A stretch of DNA of 64,000 nucleotides from Flintibacter sp. KGMB00164 (GCF_008727735.1 NZ_CP044227.1:1612001-1676000); one strand, 5' to 3'. Counted from the first letter of the stretch, positions 31,499 to 40,730 are shown. Notes: generated from the sequence alone by a model not told the origin. Program-made: numbers and translations.

Positions 31499-31869
31499 AG
31501 CGTCCCCCTCTCCAGCAGGTCCCGCAGCTCGTCCAACTCCTCCCGGGTCAGGCCGCTGTCACACAGGGCCGCCGCGAAGGCGGAGAGACTGCCTCCGCAC
31601 AGCTGGTCCAGAAACCGCCGGCTCTGGCCCGCCAGGTAGCTTTCCCGCGTGATGAGCGGGAAGTACCGGCTGCTGCGGCCCTCCTTCTCGATCTTCACAA
31701 ACTCCTTGTCTGCAAGCCGGGTGAGCACCGTAAGCAGGGTGGTCAGCGCCATGGGGTGGCTCTCCTTCAGCTGCTGCTGGAGCTCCCCGCTGGTTACCGG
31801 CGGCTCCAGATCCCACAGGGCCTGCATCACCGCCAGCTCCCCATCGGGCAATCTGCGCGTGGTATCCAT
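31495..31869 (-). CDS. blaI: BlaI/MecI-family repressor
   Basis: The 124-residue winged-helix repressor (LPDGELAVMQALW at 7-19, TTLLTVLTRLADKEFVKIEKEG at about 43-64) is the cleavable partner of M56 proteases: signal, then protease cuts the repressor and frees the promoter. AGGAGG lies 7 bases before this ATG, which decides it over the GTG two codons earlier. Two operator-like palindromes overlap its own promoter, so the operon is self-repressed. Which stimulus relieves it is unknown. Confidence 0.9.
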   Translation of the reverse strand: MDTTRRLPDGELAVMQALWDLEPPVTSGELQQQLKESHPMALTTLLTVLTRLADKEFVKIEKEGRSSRYFPLITRESYLAGQSRRFLDQLCGGSLSAFAAALCDSGLTREELDELRDLLERGTL

Positions 31870-31882
31870 GGTCACGCCTCCT

Positions 31883-31936
31883 TTCTACATTTGTAGAATC
31901 TAATTATATTCTACGCTTGTAGAATGAACTTGTCAA
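31883..31936 (-). promoter_or_regulatory. Sigma-A promoter with two BlaI-type operators
   Basis: On the minus strand TTGACA (31936-31931), a 17-base spacer and TAGAAT (31913-31908) form a good promoter. Two identical-arm palindromes, TTCTAC-N4-GTAGAA, sit at 31883-31898 and 31909-31924, centred 26 bases apart; one overlaps the -10 and the other lies in the leader just before the ribosome site. Their TAC/GTA core is the BlaI/MecI operator pattern. Confidence 0.85.
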
Positions 31937-31941
31937 GACAA

Positions 31942-31970
31942 AACCCCCGGCTTTTTTTAAGCCGGGGGTT
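31942..31970 (-). terminator. Terminator after xerD
   Basis: AACCCCCGGC and GCCGGGGGTT form the stem, with an A-rich loop and TTTTG following on the minus strand. Confidence 0.8.
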
Positions 31971-31985
31971 GCTGTCTGTGTTCGG

Positions 31986-32867
31986 TTACGCTCTGGGGTG
32001 TGCCTTGTGGTACACGTCCTTGAGCTTTTGGCTGACCAGCCGAGAGTAGATCTGGGTGGAGGAGATATCCGCATGACCCAGCATCTCCTGGATGGAGCGC
32101 AGATCCGCACCGTTCTCCAGCAGGTGGGCGGCAAAAGAGTGGCGCAGCGTATGGGGGGTGATGTCCTTCTGGATACCCGCTTTCTCCTGGTAGTGCTTGA
32201 TAAGCTTCCAGAAGCCCTGACGGCTCATCCGCTCACCGCTCATGTTGACAAACAGAGCGGTCTCCTCCGGCGATTCCACCAGCTGAGGCCGGACCTGAGT
32301 TATGTAGTCGCTGAGCGCCCGGATCGCGGTGTGGTACAGGGGGATGATTCGCTCCCGCCCCTTGCTTTCGCAGTGGAGCACCCCGGCGGGCAGATTCAGG
32401 TCGTCCACATCCAGGGCGATGAGCTCGCTGACCCGGATTCCGGTGGCATAGAGCAGCTCCAGCATAGCCCGGTCCCGGAAGCCCTTCAGGTCGGAACAGT
32501 CGGGCTGCTCCAGAAACAGTTCCACTTCCTTGCCGGTGAGGATCTGAGGCAGTTTGCGCTCTACCTTGGCGGCCACCACATCCTTGGCCGGATTGCGGTC
32601 CATGATCCCCAAGGCAATCATGCAGTTATAAAAGGACTTGATGGAGGCAATCGACCGGGTCACGGTGGCGGCGGACTTTCCCTTTCGGGTCAAGCCGTCC
32701 ACGTAGAACTCCACATCCTGGACCGCCAGTTCCGTCAGCTCCAGGTCCTGCTCGGCCATGGCCGTCTCAAACTGGTGCATGTCCCGCAGATAGGAACTCA
32801 CCGTGTTGGCCGACGCCTTTTTCTCCGTGGTCAAATACTCCTCAAACAGGTGCAGCAGTTCAGACAC
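31986..32867 (-). CDS. xerD: Site-specific tyrosine recombinase XerD
   Basis: The protein (293 residues) has a SAM-like core-binding domain (1-100) and the catalytic domain with the usual tyrosine-recombinase residues: Arg in ATGIRVSEL, His and Arg in HTLRHSFA, His in LGHADISS and Tyr in TQIYS. It resolves chromosome dimers at dif; a XerD-type housekeeping enzyme is favoured over a phage integrase by its length and by the location beside spoIIM. GGGAG lies 8 bases before this GTG, better than the GTG two codons earlier. Confidence 0.9.
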   Translation of the reverse strand: MSELLHLFEEYLTTEKKASANTVSSYLRDMHQFETAMAEQDLELTELAVQDVEFYVDGLTRKGKSAATVTRSIASIKSFYNCMIALGIMDRNPAKDVVAAKVERKLPQILTGKEVELFLEQPDCSDLKGFRDRAMLELLYATGIRVSELIALDVDDLNLPAGVLHCESKGRERIIPLYHTAIRALSDYITQVRPQLVESPEETALFVNMSGERMSRQGFWKLIKHYQEKAGIQKDITPHTLRHSFAAHLLENGADLRSIQEMLGHADISSTQIYSRLVSQKLKDVYHKAHPRA

Positions 32868-32911
32868 AAGCACAACTCCCTCTCAAACGCGTTCAATTCT
32901 CAAACAACACA

Positions 32912-33526
32912 CTACAACACAAGCTTGGCCGCCGCGCTTAAAAGCACCGGTGCGGCCAGATACTCCAGCATCACACACACCATCATTGCCGCAGCCCACA
33001 GCCCCAGTCTCCCCCAGTAAGCGGAGGTAAAGGGCAACGGTTCCCGGCTCTCCAACAGCAGCCGCCGCAGCAGCACCCAAGCGCCGTTCAGACACTGCCC
33101 TCCCGTCAGAAACAGGATAGGAGCCCAGAAGAACGCCGGCAGGCCAAACAGGAACAGCGCCGGTACCAGCCCCGCAGCGCCAAATACCCGGCACAGTCCC
33201 GCCACAGAGAACGCCAGCAGAAACCCCCGCACGCCGAACAGCAACGGGATACCTGCTGCGCCCAGAGCAGTAAGGCCCAACAAAATGACTGCTATTAACA
33301 GACGAAACTGCTCCCAGGCTACCGACCAGAACTCCACCGTCACGCCGCCCTCCCGGGCCAGGGTGAAATAGGTGCTGAGATAGTCGGCCAATTCTTGGGC
33401 GCTGGTCTCACTCATCAGTCCCCCAAAAACGGCGCCCAAAGCCCCGCCCAAAAGAAAACAGGCGCTCAATGCGGCCAAGGGAACCAGGGGCCGGGGAAAA
33501 TCAACGATCATGTCCCGTCGCTTCAT
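32912..33526 (-). CDS. spoIIM: Stage II sporulation protein M
   Basis: The 204-residue membrane protein has about five hydrophobic segments with an FTLAREGG-type loop after the first, and PALFLFGLPAFFWAPILF further on. SpoIIM is part of the SpoIID-SpoIIM-SpoIIP machine that dissolves septal peptidoglycan during engulfment. It is next to xerD, the common clostridial order. AGAGGTG six bases before this ATG decides the start. Similarity at this level is moderate, so a more general SpoIIM-like membrane protein is possible. Confidence 0.8.
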   Translation of the reverse strand: MKRRDMIVDFPRPLVPLAALSACFLLGGALGAVFGGLMSETSAQELADYLSTYFTLAREGGVTVEFWSVAWEQFRLLIAVILLGLTALGAAGIPLLFGVRGFLLAFSVAGLCRVFGAAGLVPALFLFGLPAFFWAPILFLTGGQCLNGAWVLLRRLLLESREPLPFTSAYWGRLGLWAAAMMVCVMLEYLAAPVLLSAAAKLVL

Positions 33527-33826
33527 GGCTGTCACCTCTCTGGTTTCAGCCTATGAGCGGGCCAAAAAAAATAGACTGCGCGTCCCGCGTTTGCGGCCAT
33601 TTCTTTCCTTATTCTTAATATATCCCTCACAGAGGATTCACGCAAGTGTTTTTCCGCATTTTCTCAAAAAATGTCGTTTTCGCAACATTTTTATGTAAAC
33701 CGTGTTATGTCTACTTTGGGAATTAAATTTTTTCGGCGGAGGCCGTTGTCGCAGACCTCCGCCGAAATTTTGGGGCTTTATTCCGCTTTTCGAGCTGAAA
33801 AGCTTGTGATTACAAGGTTTTTCCGA
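33527..33826. other. Intergenic region with one inverted repeat
   Basis: It includes a hairpin TTCGGCGGAGG / CCTCCGCCGAA at 33732-33766 with a 13-base loop, probably the end of the scfB transcript. The remainder (33540-33720) is A+T-rich and presumably carries the spoIIM promoter; nothing else was recognised. Confidence 0.6.
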
Positions 33827-35242
33827 TTATTGGCAGTCGCCGCACTGATTACAGTTGGTATAATTACCGTTTGTATTTCCATTTTCACCCATGCCCGCAG
33901 CGATGGCCTTCATGGCAATGGCGCACTCCAGACGCTTGCGCTCCATTTCACAGGCCACTTCATTGGACTGGCTTATGTCACCGTTGACCAACAGGTTGGA
34001 AGCGGAGCAGCCGCCGCTGCAGTAGAACCGGGCCCAGCACTCCCGGCAGGCGGGACGGGTATAGATGTTCTGGTCGGCAAACTTGCCGGAGATCTCCATG
34101 TTGAAGGAGCCGTCATACACGCTGCCCATGCGGTACTCCTCCTTCCCCACGAACTGGTGACAGGGGTAGATGTCTCCGTCGGGGGTGATGGCAACATATT
34201 CACAGCCCGCACCGCAGCCGCGCAGCCGCTTGATAACGCAGGGACCCTGCTTGAGATCTACGTTGAAATGGAAGAAGTTCACGTCCTTACGGCCCATGAG
34301 CTCCCCAGCCAGCTTCTCATACTCCGCCTTCACCTGGGGCAGATCCTCCTCCTTAATGGCGAAGGGATCGTCCAGGGGACCGCTGGCAGGTTCCACCGAC
34401 ACGCTGCGGAAGCCCAGAGAGGCCAGGTGCTTGACATCCTCGCCAAAGTCCAGGTTCTCCCGGGTAAAGGTGCCACGGGCGTAGTAGTCCTTGGTGCCCC
34501 GGCCGGCCACCAGCTTCTGGAACTTGGGCACGATGACCTCATAGCTTCCCTTTCCGTTGACGGTGGGACGCATGTGGTCGTTGACGCCGGGACGGCCGTC
34601 CAGAGAGAGGACCACATTGGACATCTCCCGGTTGATGTACTCGATATTCTCGTCGTTCAGGAGTACACCGTTGGTGGTGATGGTGAAGCGGAACACCTTG
34701 TCGTGCTCCTTCTCCAGAGACCGGGCATACTCTACGGTCTTCTTCACGGTGTCCATGGCCATGAGAGGCTCACCGCCGAAGAAGTCTACCTCGATGTTGC
34801 GCCGCTTGCCGGACTTGGCCACAACCCAGTCGATGGCACGCTTGGCGGTCTCAAAGTCCATGATCTTCCGGCCGGTGCCGAAGTCGCCGGTGGAGGCAAA
34901 GCAGTACTTACACCGCAGGTTGCAGTCGTGGGACACATGCAGGCACAGAGCCTTCACCACCGCCTGCCGGGGCAGCGCCATGGCCTTGTCCGCATCAATG
35001 TAGTCGTCGCTGGAGAACAGCAGGCCCTGCTCCTGCAGGCCGCGCAGCTCCTCCCACAGCTCGTCCAGCTCCTGGGGATCATACTGAGACAGCTGATCCT
35101 TCAGCTCCTGGGGACACTTCTCCCCCATGGGCCCCTCTACCTTGGAGAGCAGGTCGTAGCCCATACGGTCCAGCACATGGACCGCGCCGCTGTTTACATC
35201 CGCCGCCAGGTATTGGCCCAGGGCGGTAAAGGTATGTACCAT
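33827..35242 (-). CDS. scfB: SCIFF peptide maturase, radical SAM/SPASM enzyme
   Basis: The 471-residue enzyme has a RiPP recognition domain at the N-terminus (1-90), the radical SAM CxxxCxxC at Cys107, Cys111 and Cys114, and a long C-terminal Cys-rich SPASM region (RGCGAGCEYV, CHQF, CRECW, YCSGGC). Its last residues carry CNQCGDCQ. Enzymes of this family (CteB/Tte-type) build a Cys-to-Thr thioether in the SCIFF peptide. The substrate gene lies immediately upstream. An attenuator-like hairpin separates them, which would make much more peptide than enzyme. Confidence 0.95.
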   Translation of the reverse strand: MVHTFTALGQYLAADVNSGAVHVLDRMGYDLLSKVEGPMGEKCPQELKDQLSQYDPQELDELWEELRGLQEQGLLFSSDDYIDADKAMALPRQAVVKALCLHVSHDCNLRCKYCFASTGDFGTGRKIMDFETAKRAIDWVVAKSGKRRNIEVDFFGGEPLMAMDTVKKTVEYARSLEKEHDKVFRFTITTNGVLLNDENIEYINREMSNVVLSLDGRPGVNDHMRPTVNGKGSYEVIVPKFQKLVAGRGTKDYYARGTFTRENLDFGEDVKHLASLGFRSVSVEPASGPLDDPFAIKEEDLPQVKAEYEKLAGELMGRKDVNFFHFNVDLKQGPCVIKRLRGCGAGCEYVAITPDGDIYPCHQFVGKEEYRMGSVYDGSFNMEISGKFADQNIYTRPACRECWARFYCSGGCSASNLLVNGDISQSNEVACEMERKRLECAIAMKAIAAGMGENGNTNGNYTNCNQCGDCQ

Positions 35243-35295
35243 GATCCAAAATCCTTTCTATGGCCGCCCCCTCCCCTCCTCACGGGGCTCAGGGC

Positions 35296-35328
35296 ATAAA
35301 AAGGGGCAGGCCAAACGCCTGCCCCTTT
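35296..35328 (-). terminator. Hairpin between scfA and scfB
   Basis: AAAGGGGCAGGC and GCCTGCCCCTTT form the stem around CAAAC. On the minus strand it is followed by TTTTTATG. It should end most scfA transcripts and let a small share read into scfB. Confidence 0.85.
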
Positions 35329-35344
35329 CAGGCCGCTTTTTATA

Positions 35345-35485
35345 TTACTGGTTCTCGCACTTCTGGTTGGCCACAGTGCAGGAAGTCTTGCAGGCGGACT
35401 GGCAAGAGGTCTGGCACTCGCCGCAGCCGCCCTTGGCAGCGCTGGCCTTCAGAGTAGCGCCATTGAGAGTCTGAATGTGTTTCAT
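35345..35485 (-). CDS. scfA: SCIFF (six Cys in forty-five residues) peptide precursor
   Basis: The 46-residue peptide begins MKHIQTLNGATLK and has six Cys at 21, 24, 28, 32, 36 and 43 with Thr and Ser between them, and ends CENQ: the SCIFF pattern found in nearly all Clostridia. It is matured to a sactipeptide-like product by the neighbouring radical SAM enzyme; the biological role is unknown. GGAGGAG precedes the ATG. The gene is too short for usual length cut-offs and was found by direct translation. Confidence 0.95.
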   Translation of the reverse strand: MKHIQTLNGATLKASAAKGGCGECQTSCQSACKTSCTVANQKCENQ

Positions 35486-35550
35486 TGGAATCTCCTCCTA
35501 AATCTTATAGGTTTAAAGACATTATACCATACCTTGAATCACATTTCAAT

Positions 35551-35976
35551 CTATCTTTTCCGTTTTTTCCTGGGCCGTCCTCCCAACACTCCGGCAATGG
35601 CCCCTCCGCAGCAGCATGCAATCAGGATGGGTACCCCGCCGTTGGACAGGGACGCCTCCTCGTAGAGAAGAAATCCCGCCGTCAGCAGCAGCAAAAACAG
35701 GATGACTCCCACCCCCAGGCCAGCCAGCAGCGTGCCCCGCTCCAGGCGACGCACCGCCAACAGACCGCCGGCCAGGCTGCTCACCACACAGATGGCCAGC
35801 ACGCCCCGGCCCATCAGCTTCTCCCCTACCACGCCGCCGGACACCAGCAGTGCGCACACCAGCAATCCCAGTGCCGCCGTTGCCGCCGCCAGAGCACCGC
35901 CTTTGAGCAGGCGACACATGGTGCTCAGCCATACCGCCATGGGATCCTCCCGCTTCTTTTCCCGTTTTCCAGCCAT
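35551..35976 (-). CDS. TIGR04086-type membrane protein
   Basis: The 141-residue protein has four transmembrane segments (about 20-48, 55-75, 80-102 and 110-130) flanked by Lys/Arg at both ends. It matches the TIGR04086 pattern, a small membrane family almost always encoded just before the SCIFF peptide gene. That conserved pairing suggests a part in SCIFF biology, perhaps transport or anchoring, but this is unproven. A hairpin with TTTT lies between yajC and this gene. Confidence 0.85.
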   Translation of the reverse strand: MAGKREKKREDPMAVWLSTMCRLLKGGALAAATAALGLLVCALLVSGGVVGEKLMGRGVLAICVVSSLAGGLLAVRRLERGTLLAGLGVGVILFLLLLTAGFLLYEEASLSNGGVPILIACCCGGAIAGVLGGRPRKKRKR

Positions 35977-35978
35977 AG

Positions 35979-36027
35979 TAAAACCCTCCCCGCGTTCTTC
36001 CTTGGTGGAAGACTATGCGGGGAGGGT
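35979..36027 (-). terminator. Terminator-like cruciform after yajC
   Basis: ACCCTCCCCGC / GCGGGGAGGGT arms enclose a second inner stem (TCTTCC / GGAAGA) and are followed by TTTTAC on the minus strand, three bases before the next start codon. Confidence 0.7.
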
Positions 36028-36050
36028 CAGCTTTATGCTATGGTGAGTGC

Positions 36051-36329
36051 TCAGCGGGTAGCCTGAGTGCTCTGGCCGTTCTTGGTGGAGACGGCCCACT
36101 TGGTGATCTCGATGCGCACGCGGTCAGCGCCGGTCTCGAACACGATGGTGTTCTCCTTCACCGCGCACACGGTGCCGGTCATACCGCCGATGGTGGTGAT
36201 CTCATCGCCCACCGCCAGGGAGTTGCGCAGGTTCTCGGCTTCCTTCTTCCGCTTGTTCTCGGGGCGGATCATAAAGAAGTAAAGCAGGGCGAACATGAGC
36301 ACCAGCATTACAATCCAACTGTAGTCCAT
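36051..36329 (-). CDS. yajC: Preprotein translocase subunit YajC
   Basis: The 92-residue protein has one N-terminal transmembrane helix (WIVMLVLMFALLYFFMIRP) and the conserved NKRKKEAE, LAVGDEITTIGGMTG and VEIT-type cytoplasmic domain (here VRIEITKWAV). YajC works with SecDF at the translocon. GGAGGG lies 7 bases before this ATG; a frame extended by ten codons has no ribosome site. It follows tgt. Confidence 0.93.
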   Translation of the reverse strand: MDYSWIVMLVLMFALLYFFMIRPENKRKKEAENLRNSLAVGDEITTIGGMTGTVCAVKENTIVFETGADRVRIEITKWAVSTKNGQSTQATR

Positions 36330-36442
36330 ATTGTTCCCTCCAAAATCTTGCTCTTCCAAGCAGGTTCGCTTGACGCGTTATGTGTCATTATAGCGGATTT
36401 GCCCTGGGTTGACAAGTCCTTTTCCCAATTTTGCCCGGTTTT

Positions 36443-37582
36443 TTACCCCTCCTGGCAGGGACGGTCCAGCATACCGGAGTAAGTGGCCCGGAACTCTTCA
36501 AAGGTGCCGTTGTCCAGGCTGTCCCGGATGCGCTGCATGAGCTCATTGTAGAAGTGCAGATTGTGCAGCACCGCCAGGCGCATGGCCAGCATCTCCCCCG
36601 CCGTCACCAGATGGCGCAGGTAGGCCCGGGAGAAGTGCTGGCAGGCAGGACAGGTGCAGGTCTCGTCAATGGGGCGGGTATCCAGCTTATACTTCTCGTT
36701 TTTGATGTTGATGGTGCCCTTCCAGGTGTAGAGCTTACCGTGGCGGGCGTTGCGGGCAGGCATGACGCAGTCGAAGAAATCCACGCCCCGGGCCACCGCC
36801 TCGATAATATTCGAGGGTGTGCCCACGCCCATGAGATAGCGGGGCTTGTCCTTTGGCATGTGTGGCTCCACGGCGTCGATGATGTCGTACATCACCTGGG
36901 TGGGCTCTCCCACCGCCAGGCCGCCGATGGCGTAGCCGTCGCAGTCCAGCTTGGCGATGTCCTCCATGTGCCGGATACGCAGGTCGGGGTAGGTGCCGCC
37001 CTGGTTGATGCCGAAGAGCATCTGGCCAGGATTGACGCAGTCAGGCTGCTCATTGAGCCGCTTGTGCTCGATGACGCACCGCTCCAGCCACCGGGTGGTG
37101 CGGGCAATGGAGCGCTCCACGTACTCCCGGGGAGCGGGGTTCTCAATGCACTCGTCAAAGGCCATGGCAATGTCGCTGCCCAGGTTGGACTGGATCTGCA
37201 TGGACTCCTCAGGGCCCATGAAAATCTTCCGCCCGTCGATGTGGGAGGAGAAATGGACGCCCTCCTCCTTGATCTTCCGCAGAGAGGCCAGGGAGAACAC
37301 CTGGAAGCCGCCGCTGTCGGTGAGCATGGGGCCGTCCCAGTCCATAAACTTGTGAAGTCCCCCCAGCTCCTTGACCACCTTGTCGCCGGGGCGCAGGTGG
37401 AGGTGATAGGTGTTGGACAGCTCGATCTGACAGCCGATGTCCTTCAGGTCGTGGGCGGATACCGCCCCCTTGATGGCCCCCTGGGTGCCTACGTTCATGA
37501 ACACCGGGGTCTGGGCCGTGCCGTGAGGGCAGGTAAACACGCCCCGGCGGGCGCGGCCCTCCTGCTTGATTACTTCAAACAC
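36443..37582 (-). CDS. tgt: tRNA-guanine transglycosylase
   Basis: Tgt exchanges the wobble G of tRNA (GUN anticodons) for preQ1 in queuosine synthesis. The 379-residue protein has TDSGGFQVFSL with the general-acid Asp, the nucleophile region DFFDCVMPARNARHG and the zinc site CTCPACQHFSR with the distal His in LHNLHFY. It lies downstream of queA, the next enzyme of the pathway, 16 bases apart. No preQ1 riboswitch was seen. Confidence 0.95.
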   Translation of the reverse strand: MFEVIKQEGRARRGVFTCPHGTAQTPVFMNVGTQGAIKGAVSAHDLKDIGCQIELSNTYHLHLRPGDKVVKELGGLHKFMDWDGPMLTDSGGFQVFSLASLRKIKEEGVHFSSHIDGRKIFMGPEESMQIQSNLGSDIAMAFDECIENPAPREYVERSIARTTRWLERCVIEHKRLNEQPDCVNPGQMLFGINQGGTYPDLRIRHMEDIAKLDCDGYAIGGLAVGEPTQVMYDIIDAVEPHMPKDKPRYLMGVGTPSNIIEAVARGVDFFDCVMPARNARHGKLYTWKGTINIKNEKYKLDTRPIDETCTCPACQHFSRAYLRHLVTAGEMLAMRLAVLHNLHFYNELMQRIRDSLDNGTFEEFRATYSGMLDRPCQEG

Positions 37583-37598
37583 AAAAAAACTCCTTTAT

Positions 37599-38624
37599 TT
37601 ATGAGATAAACATGGCATCGCCGAAGGAGAAGAAACGGTAGCGCTCCCGCACCGCCTCCTCATAGGCCGCCAGCACGTGCTCCCGGCCTGCCAGAGCGGA
37701 TACCAGCATGATGAGGGTGGACTCAGGCAGATGGAAGTTGGTGATAAGGGCATCCAGCACCTTGAAGCGGTAGCCGGGATAAATAAAGATGTTGGTCCAG
37801 CCGGAGCGCTCGGTCATGGTGCCGTCCTCGGCGGCAAAGGACTCGATGGTACGGCAGGAGGTGGTGCCCACACAGATGACCCGACCGCCGTTTTTCTTCG
37901 TCTCATTGATAACGTCCGCCGTCTCCTGGGAGATCATACAGTACTCCGAATGCATCTCGTGGTCCTGGATGTCCTCCGCCTTCACGGGGCGGAAGGTTCC
38001 AAGGCCCACATGGAGGGTAACGTAGCACACCTTGACACCCATCTCCTGGACTTTTTCCAGCAGTTCCGGGGTAAAATGGAGCCCGGCAGTGGGGGCAGCG
38101 GCGGAGCCTACCACTTTGGAGTAGACCGTCTGATACCTCTCGTTGTCCTGAAGCTCCGCCTTGATGTAGGGCGGCAGGGGCATCTTGCCCAGCCGCTCCA
38201 GAATTTCAAGGAAAATACCCTCGTAGTGGAAGCGGACCAGGCGCTTGCCGTCGTCCAGCTCCTTTTCGATGGTGGCGGTGAGCTCCTGCCCGTCGCCGAA
38301 GATCACCTGGGCGCCAGGTTTCAGCTTACGGCCGGGGCGCACCAGGCACTCCCAGCACTTGTCTCCCTTGTCCACCAGCAGCAGCACCTCGCACACACCG
38401 CCGGTGGGACGGTGACCGATGAGCCGGGCGGGAATAACCCGGGAGTTGTTGAGCACCAGACAGTCCCCCGGGCGGAGGAACTGGGGCAGTTCATAGAAGT
38501 GATGGTGTTCCACTGCCCCGGTATGCTTGTCCAGGGTGAGAAGCCGGGAGGCATCCCGCCGCTCCAGAGGGGTCTGGGCGATGAGCTCCTCGGGCAGGTA
38601 AAAGTCAAAATCTGAGGTCTTCAA
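37599..38624 (-). CDS. queA: S-adenosylmethionine:tRNA ribosyltransferase-isomerase
   Basis: QueA adds the epoxycyclopentanediol precursor to preQ1-tRNA. The 341-residue product has the family landmarks [48 protein letters not shown] and the C-terminal [16 protein letters not shown]. The start is a TTG, with a weak AAAGG about 12 bases before. It forms an operon with tgt. Confidence 0.94.
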   Translation of the reverse strand: MKTSDFDFYLPEELIAQTPLERRDASRLLTLDKHTGAVEHHHFYELPQFLRPGDCLVLNNSRVIPARLIGHRPTGGVCEVLLLVDKGDKCWECLVRPGRKLKPGAQVIFGDGQELTATIEKELDDGKRLVRFHYEGIFLEILERLGKMPLPPYIKAELQDNERYQTVYSKVVGSAAAPTAGLHFTPELLEKVQEMGVKVCYVTLHVGLGTFRPVKAEDIQDHEMHSEYCMISQETADVINETKKNGGRVICVGTTSCRTIESFAAEDGTMTERSGWTNIFIYPGYRFKVLDALITNFHLPESTLIMLVSALAGREHVLAAYEEAVRERYRFFSFGDAMFIS

Positions 38625-38655
38625 TGTGGTATTCGCCTTTCTCTCTAAAATATTC

Positions 38656-40374
38656 TTATCCCACGGTGGTGCCGGGGAAATAGAAGGTAATGATCTCGTC
38701 GTAAGTAAAGCCTCGCTTGGCCATGGCGTAGGCGCCCCACTGGCTCATGCCGATCTGGTGGCCGTTGCCGCTGCCCTCAAAGACGTAGCTGCTGCCGGTA
38801 ACATGGACCACGTTGCCCTCTGTCACGCTGGAGCCGTCGCCGGAGGACGAGGTAACCGAGTCCACACTGCCGCTGCCAGAGATGGCATACAGGTCCTCCC
38901 GGTCGGTCTTGCCCACCGTGCCGCTGCCGCTGATGACGTAGTAGCTGTCCTGCTCGGGCAGAGACCCGGAGCCATTCACCGGCAGGGAACCGTCAGAGGT
39001 CCCTCCACTTCCGCTGCCAGAACTGTTAACCTGGAAGCGGATGGAGCTGATGCCGAAGGTACTGCGCATGTTGGTGGGCTTGAAGGTGTTGCTCTGCCCG
39101 TTGGCGTAGTTCACCTTGACGGCGATCACGTTGCCCAGATCGGAGTAGGTGAGGTCCAGGGAGGCCACCGAAGTGCCGGTACCATACCCCTTGGATTGCA
39201 GGCGCTGGGTCAGGGTCGATGTGGTGTAGGACACCGTCCAGGAGGAGTACGGATTCATAGAGGCGGTGTCGGCCTCATAGGGGTCCTTCACGCCGCACAG
39301 ATAGGGGTAGGTGCTCAGAGAAGATCCCCACACATTATACACACTCTCGCTGGCTCCGCCGTGACTTGCAGAGTAGAAGGTCTCGATCACCTTGCCGTTG
39401 TACTTGGCATACACCCCGGCGGTCTCCTCTACCGCCCGGGCGGCGTTGGCGTTATAGGTACTTCCGCCGCCGTAGCCGTAGTAGACCTGGCAGTCGGTGC
39501 CGTTGCAGATGTCAAAATGGTAGCTGCTGTGGTGGTTGAGGGAGTTGTAGGCATAGCTGCGGGCACACACGGCCTGGGCTTTCAGCGCCTCCAGAGGCCA
39601 GCTGTCGCTCATCTCATAGGGCACAACTCCAATGAGGTAGTCCTCCATGTCCACAATGTTCACCACGGTGAGATTTCCCCCGTTTACCCGCTCATAGCGG
39701 AACCCGCCGGGGTAGCGGTAACCCTTGAACCAAGTGCGGGTCTCCCCTGCTCCGGTGACGTCGGGCATGATACCAAGGGCTGTGGAGGAGCCGCCGTCAA
39801 ACTGGAACAGGATCTTCGCCTTGCCGGTCTGGGTCACGTTGACGGCATAGGAGCTGGTGCCCACCACGGTGCCACCCAGACTGCTGGCCCGGCTTTCGGC
39901 CTCCGCCTTGGTCTCATAGGCGCCCACACGAACCTGATACGCTCCGTCGATCCAGGCCACAAAACCGTCGGAGTAGTCCGACGCTTCGGAATAGGCGGCA
40001 TTGTAGCTGTTATAAGAGCCCGGCATCTGTACATGGTAGCAGCCAATCAGCTCTCCCCCGTTGTCAGAGGTGGAGTAGCTGCTGCCGCTGACCCAGATAT
40101 TCTGGGCCTTGACCATGGTCAGCTTGGTAACGCTGGAGCTGGTACGGCCCAGCTCCACAAAGTCCAGATCGCTGTCGTAATATCCAAAACGGTACCCAGA
40201 GCCGTATCCGGTGTTATTCTCCAGGTTGGCGCTGACCAGGGCGCTGCTGCCGTAGGCCAGCCCTACCCGCAGGGTGAGTTCATCGTTCCGGGCGGCCCGG
40301 GCAGGGGCCGCCATAGGCACCGCCACGGCCACGGCCAGAACCACTGCGGCAAGTTGCATAAATATTCTTTTCAT
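38656..40374 (-). CDS. SpoIID/LytB-domain secreted protein with SPOR-like repeat
   Basis: A signal peptide (1-26) is followed by a SPOR-like module ([15 protein letters not shown] near 165-180) and a SpoIID domain (about 235-420) with the [23 protein letters not shown] and [10 protein letters not shown] motifs. The last 100 residues form a Ser/Gly-rich linker ending in [15 protein letters not shown], part of the same domain. SpoIID-like proteins are lytic transglycosylases that cut peptidoglycan during engulfment or amidase activation. The ATG chosen starts the signal; the open frame extends 15 codons further. It is 31 bases upstream of queA. Confidence 0.85.
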   Translation of the reverse strand: MKRIFMQLAAVVLAVAVAVPMAAPARAARNDELTLRVGLAYGSSALVSANLENNTGYGSGYRFGYYDSDLDFVELGRTSSSVTKLTMVKAQNIWVSGSSYSTSDNGGELIGCYHVQMPGSYNSYNAAYSEASDYSDGFVAWIDGAYQVRVGAYETKAEAESRASSLGGTVVGTSSYAVNVTQTGKAKILFQFDGGSSTALGIMPDVTGAGETRTWFKGYRYPGGFRYERVNGGNLTVVNIVDMEDYLIGVVPYEMSDSWPLEALKAQAVCARSYAYNSLNHHSSYHFDICNGTDCQVYYGYGGGSTYNANAARAVEETAGVYAKYNGKVIETFYSASHGGASESVYNVWGSSLSTYPYLCGVKDPYEADTASMNPYSSWTVSYTTSTLTQRLQSKGYGTGTSVASLDLTYSDLGNVIAVKVNYANGQSNTFKPTNMRSTFGISSIRFQVNSSGSGSGGTSDGSLPVNGSGSLPEQDSYYVISGSGTVGKTDREDLYAISGSGSVDSVTSSSGDGSSVTEGNVVHVTGSSYVFEGSGNGHQIGMSQWGAYAMAKRGFTYDEIITFYFPGTTVG

Positions 40375-40412
40375 GGTAAACCCCATTTCTCTAATTCTTC
40401 CCATGCGCTCCC

Positions 40413-40441
40413 TTGACACCTACCAGGAAAGATGGTAGGAT
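40413..40441 (+). promoter_or_regulatory. Sigma-A promoter of the lysine operon
   Basis: TTGACA, a 17-base spacer and TAGGAT place the transcript start a few bases before the riboswitch. Confidence 0.75.
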
Positions 40442-40457
40442 AAATTCAAATTCTGCA

Positions 40458-40604
40458 AGATAGAGGCGCGGCTGACATGAGTAAGCGTGGCTAGGGAGCC
40501 GGTTCCCGTCTGAGCCATGTCCAAAGGGAAGGCCGCCGAAGGGTCCCTTCTGCCGGAGGAAGGGGGCTCTGGTCGCTTGGTTAACAGCCCTGTGACTGTC
40601 ATCT
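40458..40604 (+). ncRNA. Lysine riboswitch (L box)
   Basis: The leader has the lysine-riboswitch pattern: AGAT opening P1, AGAGGCGCGGC, GAGTAAGCG, a GCCGAAGGG segment in the middle, GGTCGCTTGGTTAACAGCCC, and the closing TGTGACTGTCATCT that pairs back with P1. It senses lysine and controls the downstream aspartate-pathway genes. Junction spacing is normal. It is on the same strand as asd-dapA-dapB. Confidence 0.92.
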
Positions 40605-40693
40605 GGGCGGGCGGCCCAGGTGGAGCGCTGTCTGCTTTTGTGAATATTTTGCCGGCTGCGGTGCGTCCAAACCACAGTCGTCATTATAGTACA

Positions 40694-40730
40694 AAATCAG
40701 CCGCTTGAAAAGCCGCTGATTTATTTTTTT
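40694..40730 (+). terminator. Riboswitch-controlled terminator
   Basis: AAATCAGC and GCTGATTT form an 8-base-pair stem, extended by GCT/AGC across one C-C mismatch, and followed by ATTTTTTT. It lies about 90 bases after the riboswitch aptamer, probably the off-state of its expression platform. Confidence 0.75.

Noticed and set aside
33671-35299. Plus-strand frame of about 540 codons opposite scfB
   Set aside because: Shadow of the radical SAM gene, which has all its Cys motifs on the minus strand.
38626-40416. Long plus-strand frame of nearly 600 codons opposite the SpoIID gene
   Set aside because: It is an antisense shadow of a G+C-rich gene; its translation is Gly/Val/His-rich with no domain, and the minus-strand frame has clear motifs.
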